A stretch of DNA of 64,000 bases from positions 806,001 to 870,000 of the forward strand of contig OY781889.1 in assembly GCA_963677185.1 (NCBI GenBank), written 5' to 3'. Position numbers and translations under genes: made by a program. The notes under the pieces were generated by a model that saw nothing but the letters and a program-made list of their open reading frames with translations, had not been told where the DNA came from and searched no databases. Position 1 is the stretch's first letter, and each line of letters begins with the position of its first letter. This document shows, piece after piece, positions 60,357 to 64,000 of this stretch. Origin of the DNA: G963677185 sp963677185. GTDB taxonomy: Bacteria > Bacillota > Syntrophomonadia > Syntrophomonadales > Syntrophomonadaceae.

Positions 60357-63344
60357 TTGTCTACTAATATTTTAGCACAGGACGCAGAAACAGGCCAGGA
60401 GCGGCTTAATACCGCACATATAAAATCCTTTTATGCCCAAACCTGCCCAGCTGGATATGTAATTGAAACGCGAGTGCCCCATCTGGATGGTAAGGGGACC
60501 GGATCAGGATTCTTTTCAGACGGCGAGAGTTTTATTTCAACTGTCGAGAGCTGCAACGGCAGGGCTGCCGGAATATACTCAACTTTGAATCCGGTCAACC
60601 CAGAAAACCTACCCGGAAAGCGCGGGGTATTTTACAGCTTTGCCAAGAAAAACAGCACCACATCTGACAGGATGATACTGTGCTGGCGCTTTTTGCTCGT
60701 TGACCTAGACCCGATCCGGCCCGGAAAAGTATCCTCTTCCGAAGAAGAACACCGGGCGGCGCTTAACTTGGCTCTCACCATCCGGGCTTTCCTAATGGAG
60801 CGGGGCATTTACTCTATTTATGCAGACAGCGGAAACGGCGCTCACTTGCTGCTTTATCTCAAAGACCTACCTAACAATCCGGAGACCACAAAGCTGTGTC
60901 GTGCATTGCTCCAAGGGCTGGCCTGTATGTTTAACACGGAGACCGTTATTGTTGATACCAGTACCGCGAACGCCTCCCGCATTTCCAAGGTTTACGGCAC
61001 CATGGCCATGAAAGGAAAGCACTCAGAAGAGAGACCCCACCGCCTGACCAGACTTCTGGACATTCCAGCGGAGCCGATCCCGACTACCCCGGAAACCTTG
61101 AAGAGGGTTCTTAAGGACCTAGGCGGTGAGGATAATGAAGATCTGGTAACCGCGGCAGCCCTGATAGAAGATGACTGGCCAAGCAGCCCGGACAATTATC
61201 CGCCTGCTGATTTCGATTTGATCTCAAAGAACTGCCGGTTTATGAGGCACTGGGCGGAAAATGCCGCTGGACTGACAGAGCCCGAATGGTATGCCGGTAT
61301 TAGTGTCACGGTCCGGTGCGTCAATGGGGAAACCCGGGCTCACGATTGCAGTTCTCTCTATCCCGGCTATACAGCAGATGAAACTGAAAAAAAGATAACC
61401 CATGCTCTGGAAGCGTCAGGCCCGGCTACCTGCCAGAGATTGAAACAGCAGTTTCCAGAGCTATGCAAAGACTGTAACAGGCGGGTTAAAAGCCCCATAA
61501 GCCTGGGATACACCTCCCGTCTTCATATACGTCCTGGACAGCATCCCTATGTTATTGAAAACGGCTGTATTGGTGTTAAGAAAAAAAGTAAAGAGATTGG
61601 CGAGTATACAGACCCCCTGTGCAATTTCACCGCACAGATTGATGAGGAAATCACCCTTGACGATGGGATGGAGTCCCGCAAAGCCCTATTGCTCACCGGC
61701 ACCCTGGCCAGCGGCGAGCCCCTCCCGGCTTGCCCTGTTCCCGCTCATCAATTCGCCTGTATGAATTGGATCACAGGCTCCTGGGGAACCCGGGCAATAT
61801 TTGGAGCTGGCGCAGGATGTAAGGACCATATCCGCGCAGCCATTCAAAATCTAAGTCTTGACGCAGGCTGCACAACCTACCGCCACACGTACCAGCACAC
61901 TGGCTGGCGGAAGATTGACGGGAGGCACTGTTACCTGACCAAAGGCGGCGCAATAACGGCAGAAGGCCTTATTGATAGCGTATCCGTAGAACTGGAAACC
62001 GCCCTTAAAGATTATCAGCTACCGGCCCCTCCCGAAGCCGAAACCCTCCCGGACCTGATTAAAAAGGCTCTGATCGTACTGGAACTGGCCCCTGATGAAA
62101 TAGCCGTACCCGTTCTATTTGCCCCATTCCGCGCGGTCCTGGCCGTTCTCCAGCCTTGCGACAACAGCCTGTTTTTCGAAGGCCAGACCGGCACACAGAA
62201 AACCGAGCTCACAGCCCTAGCTCAGTCCTTTTTCGGTGCAGGCTTCCACGGTAAGAACCTGCCCGGCAGCTGGAGCAGTACAGCCAATGCCCTGGAACGT
62301 ACATCTTTTCTGACATCTGCCAGCATTTTTGTGGTAGATGATTTTAATCCTACGGGCACACAGATTGATATGAGCCGGTATCACCGGGAGGCTGACCGCT
62401 TATTCAGGGCAGCTGGTAACCAGGCAGGGCGAAGCCGCATGAATGCAGACGGCAGCACAAAGAATGCATATTACCCGCGCGGCCTAATCGTCTCCAGCGG
62501 GGAAACCATACCAGACGGGCACAGCTTGAGAGCGCGGCTGCTGATTGCGGAGGTTCAACCTGGTGATGTTAATCTGTCGGTGCTGACCACCTGCCAGCAG
62601 TATGCCAGTGATGGAGTCTTTGCTTCCCTCCTGTCCGGCTTCATCTCCTGGGTAACCCAGGAACTGGATTCACGGCAGGATTATTACCCCCTGGAGGATG
62701 AGTTTAAGGCCTTTGCCCAAATTGAACGAGACCGCTTGAGACAGGGACCGGAAACTATCGCCCATGACCGAACCCCTGATATTATCGGGCAATGGCTGGC
62801 CACCGAGAACATGTTCCGCAGATTCGCCACCTGGGCAAGGCTCGATCCGGACACCTTGGGTACTGTGAATGACCGGGCAAGAGCGGCCTTTATCAACCTG
62901 GGGAAGATGCAGGCGCAGCACCAGAAGGACGCAGACCCCACCAGCCGCTTTCTGGAACTGTTAAGGGCTTGTTTGTCGGGAGGCTATGCACATATTAATG
63001 CCATCGACGGCAAAGCCCCCATGCAGGCGGCTCTGTGGGGCTGGAGCACCTGCACTGATTTCGGCGCAGAACGTGCGTATCAGTGGCAAGGGGCGCTGAT
63101 CGGCTGGATTGATGGTCAAAACCTGTATTTGAAACCTGATGAGACTTACAAGGTTATTGCCGAATATAACTCCTCACAACGTAGCGCAGCCTTACCTGGC
63201 GAAAAAACCTTGTGGAAGAGGTTAAAGGACAAAGGAATTATATGCAATGCAGACCAGGGGAAGAGCACCAGAAAGATATTATTGCCAGATGGCAAGAGAA
63301 TCCGTGTAATAAATCTCTTAGCCCCTTATGTATATACAGAATAG
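60357..63344 (+). CDS. Primase-helicase replication protein of the element
   Basis: A 995-residue protein. The N-terminal 270 residues are an archaeo-eukaryotic primase-like (PrimPol) domain: the metal motif LLVDLDPIRPG, SGNGAHLLLYL, and VDTSTANASRISKVYGTMAM with SEERPHRLTRLL. A middle region about 290-560 has cysteines (CQRLKQQFPELCKDCNRR). A P-loop ATPase of the DUF927/superfamily 3-like type lies about 580-780: FFEGQTGTQKTELTALAQSF (Walker A) and SIFVVDDFNPTG (Walker B). It would start and unwind DNA at the element's own origin. TTG start with GGGAGG 12 bases upstream. Confidence 0.85.
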   Translation: MSTNILAQDAETGQERLNTAHIKSFYAQTCPAGYVIETRVPHLDGKGTGSGFFSDGESFISTVESCNGRAAGIYSTLNPVNPENLPGKRGVFYSFAKKNSTTSDRMILCWRFLLVDLDPIRPGKVSSSEEEHRAALNLALTIRAFLMERGIYSIYADSGNGAHLLLYLKDLPNNPETTKLCRALLQGLACMFNTETVIVDTSTANASRISKVYGTMAMKGKHSEERPHRLTRLLDIPAEPIPTTPETLKRVLKDLGGEDNEDLVTAAALIEDDWPSSPDNYPPADFDLISKNCRFMRHWAENAAGLTEPEWYAGISVTVRCVNGETRAHDCSSLYPGYTADETEKKITHALEASGPATCQRLKQQFPELCKDCNRRVKSPISLGYTSRLHIRPGQHPYVIENGCIGVKKKSKEIGEYTDPLCNFTAQIDEEITLDDGMESRKALLLTGTLASGEPLPACPVPAHQFACMNWITGSWGTRAIFGAGAGCKDHIRAAIQNLSLDAGCTTYRHTYQHTGWRKIDGRHCYLTKGGAITAEGLIDSVSVELETALKDYQLPAPPEAETLPDLIKKALIVLELAPDEIAVPVLFAPFRAVLAVLQPCDNSLFFEGQTGTQKTELTALAQSFFGAGFHGKNLPGSWSSTANALERTSFLTSASIFVVDDFNPTGTQIDMSRYHREADRLFRAAGNQAGRSRMNADGSTKNAYYPRGLIVSSGETIPDGHSLRARLLIAEVQPGDVNLSVLTTCQQYASDGVFASLLSGFISWVTQELDSRQDYYPLEDEFKAFAQIERDRLRQGPETIAHDRTPDIIGQWLATENMFRRFATWARLDPDTLGTVNDRARAAFINLGKMQAQHQKDADPTSRFLELLRACLSGGYAHINAIDGKAPMQAALWGWSTCTDFGAERAYQWQGALIGWIDGQNLYLKPDETYKVIAEYNSSQRSAALPGEKTLWKRLKDKGIICNADQGKSTRKILLPDGKRIRVINLLAPYVYTE

Positions 63345-63609
63345 GGGCAATAGGGGCAATGGGGGCAGCGCTTTTAAGATCTCCCATTTGGCCGACGTTT
63401 GCAGCGTTCTAATGTGCCCCCATTCTATTTTTGCACTGAAAAACAGGGGCCAGAATGGGGGCACCGGAGAAAGAGTAATAAGTTCTGCCCCCATTCTGGC
63501 CCCCATATTTGACCTGGAAAATAAAATGGGGGCACAAACCAGGTAGCTAAATGCCGGTACAATGGGGCTTCTTTACACTCATGGTCCTATTGCCCCTATT
63601 GCCCCCATT
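63341..63609. repeat. G-run/iteron inverted-repeat array, possible origin
   Basis: Tandem GGGGCAAT units at 63344-63367 are mirrored by ATTGCCCC units at 63588-63609. Between them AGAATGGGGGCA or its complement occurs at about 63413, 63450 and 63486; the second and third extend to an 18-bp perfect inverted repeat. The first unit overlaps the primase stop codon. Confidence 0.75.
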
Positions 63610-63664
63610 ACTGGAGCATATATACCCTATATATTTTTAACACACAGAATGGAGTGAAAAAGTA

Positions 63665-64000
63665 ATGACCGATCTATATTACACTACTGACCCATGGGGT
63701 TCGCAATTTCTTGACGCATTAGCCATGAGCAAGCCTCATTATAGCTGTTTATGGTATGTAGATACCGCCCAGGAAATGGACGCTGTAATCAAAAAGCTTA
63801 TTGCCGGTCTGCCGCCTGGCCAGATTGTGGCAAGCCTCCCCAAAAACATAGCAGGAAGGAGCCAGGTGCTAGGCGCTGTCCGTTCCGGCGCAATACGGCA
63901 TTTAGTAATAAACAAGCTACCGCCTGAAAAGCTGGATTTATCCTGCATATCTGAAGTATGGTTCATCACCAACACCAGGAAAAGTAAAAAGCTGGGACGC
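63665..64000 (+). CDS. Unknown element protein, truncated by window edge
   Basis: An open frame of 112 codons running off the right end. ATG 63665 follows GGAGTG by 9 bases. Visible text includes TDLYYTTDPWGSQFLDALA and a strand-helix pattern (QIVASLPKNIAGRSQVLGAV). It follows the primase and origin-like array on the same strand, so a replication or regulatory partner is likely. No family recognised. Confidence 0.65.
   Translation, partial: MTDLYYTTDPWGSQFLDALAMSKPHYSCLWYVDTAQEMDAVIKKLIAGLPPGQIVASLPKNIAGRSQVLGAVRSGAIRHLVINKLPPEKLDLSCISEVWFITNTRKSKKLGR

Larger units (their letters stand above)
55828..64000. mobile_element. Integrated element, left part (continues beyond window)
   Basis: Begins at the tRNA-Ser 3' fragment and carries an HD/YwgA-like pair, phage-like non-coding repeats, a zinc-ribbon/HTH protein, an excisionase-type protein, a primase-helicase and an iteron-like array. 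No integrase, capsid or conjugation gene is seen before the window ends. A phage satellite, integrative plasmid or defective prophage all fit. Confidence 0.75.

Overview
The window looks like a low-to-mid GC Firmicute chromosome, most likely an anaerobic, CoA-metabolising Clostridia/Syntrophomonadaceae-type organism. This is inference from gene content: strong GGAGG-type ribosome sites, several secreted proteins ending in copper-amine-oxidase N-like 'stalk' domains, two acyl-CoA dehydrogenases, 3-hydroxybutyryl-CoA dehydrogenase, a CoA transferase, a YgfG-like methylmalonyl-CoA decarboxylase, and a PadR-MoxR-VWA operon. No rRNA or intact tRNA is present, so the lineage cannot be fixed from the sequence alone.

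Layout. 1-6.9 kb: chemoreceptor, methyltransferase, a large stalk/SdrD-like surface protein, and an orphan livF with a CBS-ACT sensor. 7-12.4 kb: an export cassette (two EmrB-type pumps around one EmrA-type adaptor) with a divergent MarR regulator. 12.5-20.4 kb: small HD alarmone-hydrolase-like protein, zinc-ribbon Ser/Thr kinase, MerR regulator, a coiled-coil/DUF3795/cysK operon, a secreted unknown, and the YgfG-like enzyme. 20.4-32.2 kb: a second kinase in an operon with a secreted stalk/MORN protein that shares its ectodomain, three more stalk proteins, and an rsgA-antiporter-zinc-ribbon operon. 32.3-34.5 kb: an IS1634-family insertion flanked by a 141-bp direct repeat. 34.6-41.6 kb: methyltransferase, CoA transferase, two acyl-CoA dehydrogenases, XRE regulator, Fe-S protein and a cysteine-dioxygenase-like cupin. 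41.6-49.6 kb: a 1294-residue pseudokinase-ATPase, an ArsC/Spx-like protein, a third zinc-ribbon kinase and a sixth stalk protein. 49.8-55.5 kb: acetyltransferase, methyltransferase, 3-hydroxybutyryl-CoA dehydrogenase and padR-moxR-vwa.

At about 55.77 kb the chromosome meets an integrated element. The 3' half of a tRNA-Ser(CGA) gene, broken at the anticodon loop, marks its left end. The element continues past the right edge and carries a YwgA-like/HD-phosphohydrolase pair at its end, a 734-bp non-coding stretch with phage-like repeats, an unknown zinc-ribbon/HTH protein, an excisionase-type HTH protein, a 995-residue primase-helicase and a G-run inverted-repeat array that could be a replication origin.

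The strongest leads are: the kinase/stalk-protein network with a shared ectodomain; the YwgA-HD pair as mobile cargo; repeated use of ATT/ATA codons behind ideal ribosome sites; the long IS1634 target duplication; and two large fold-back intergenic elements.
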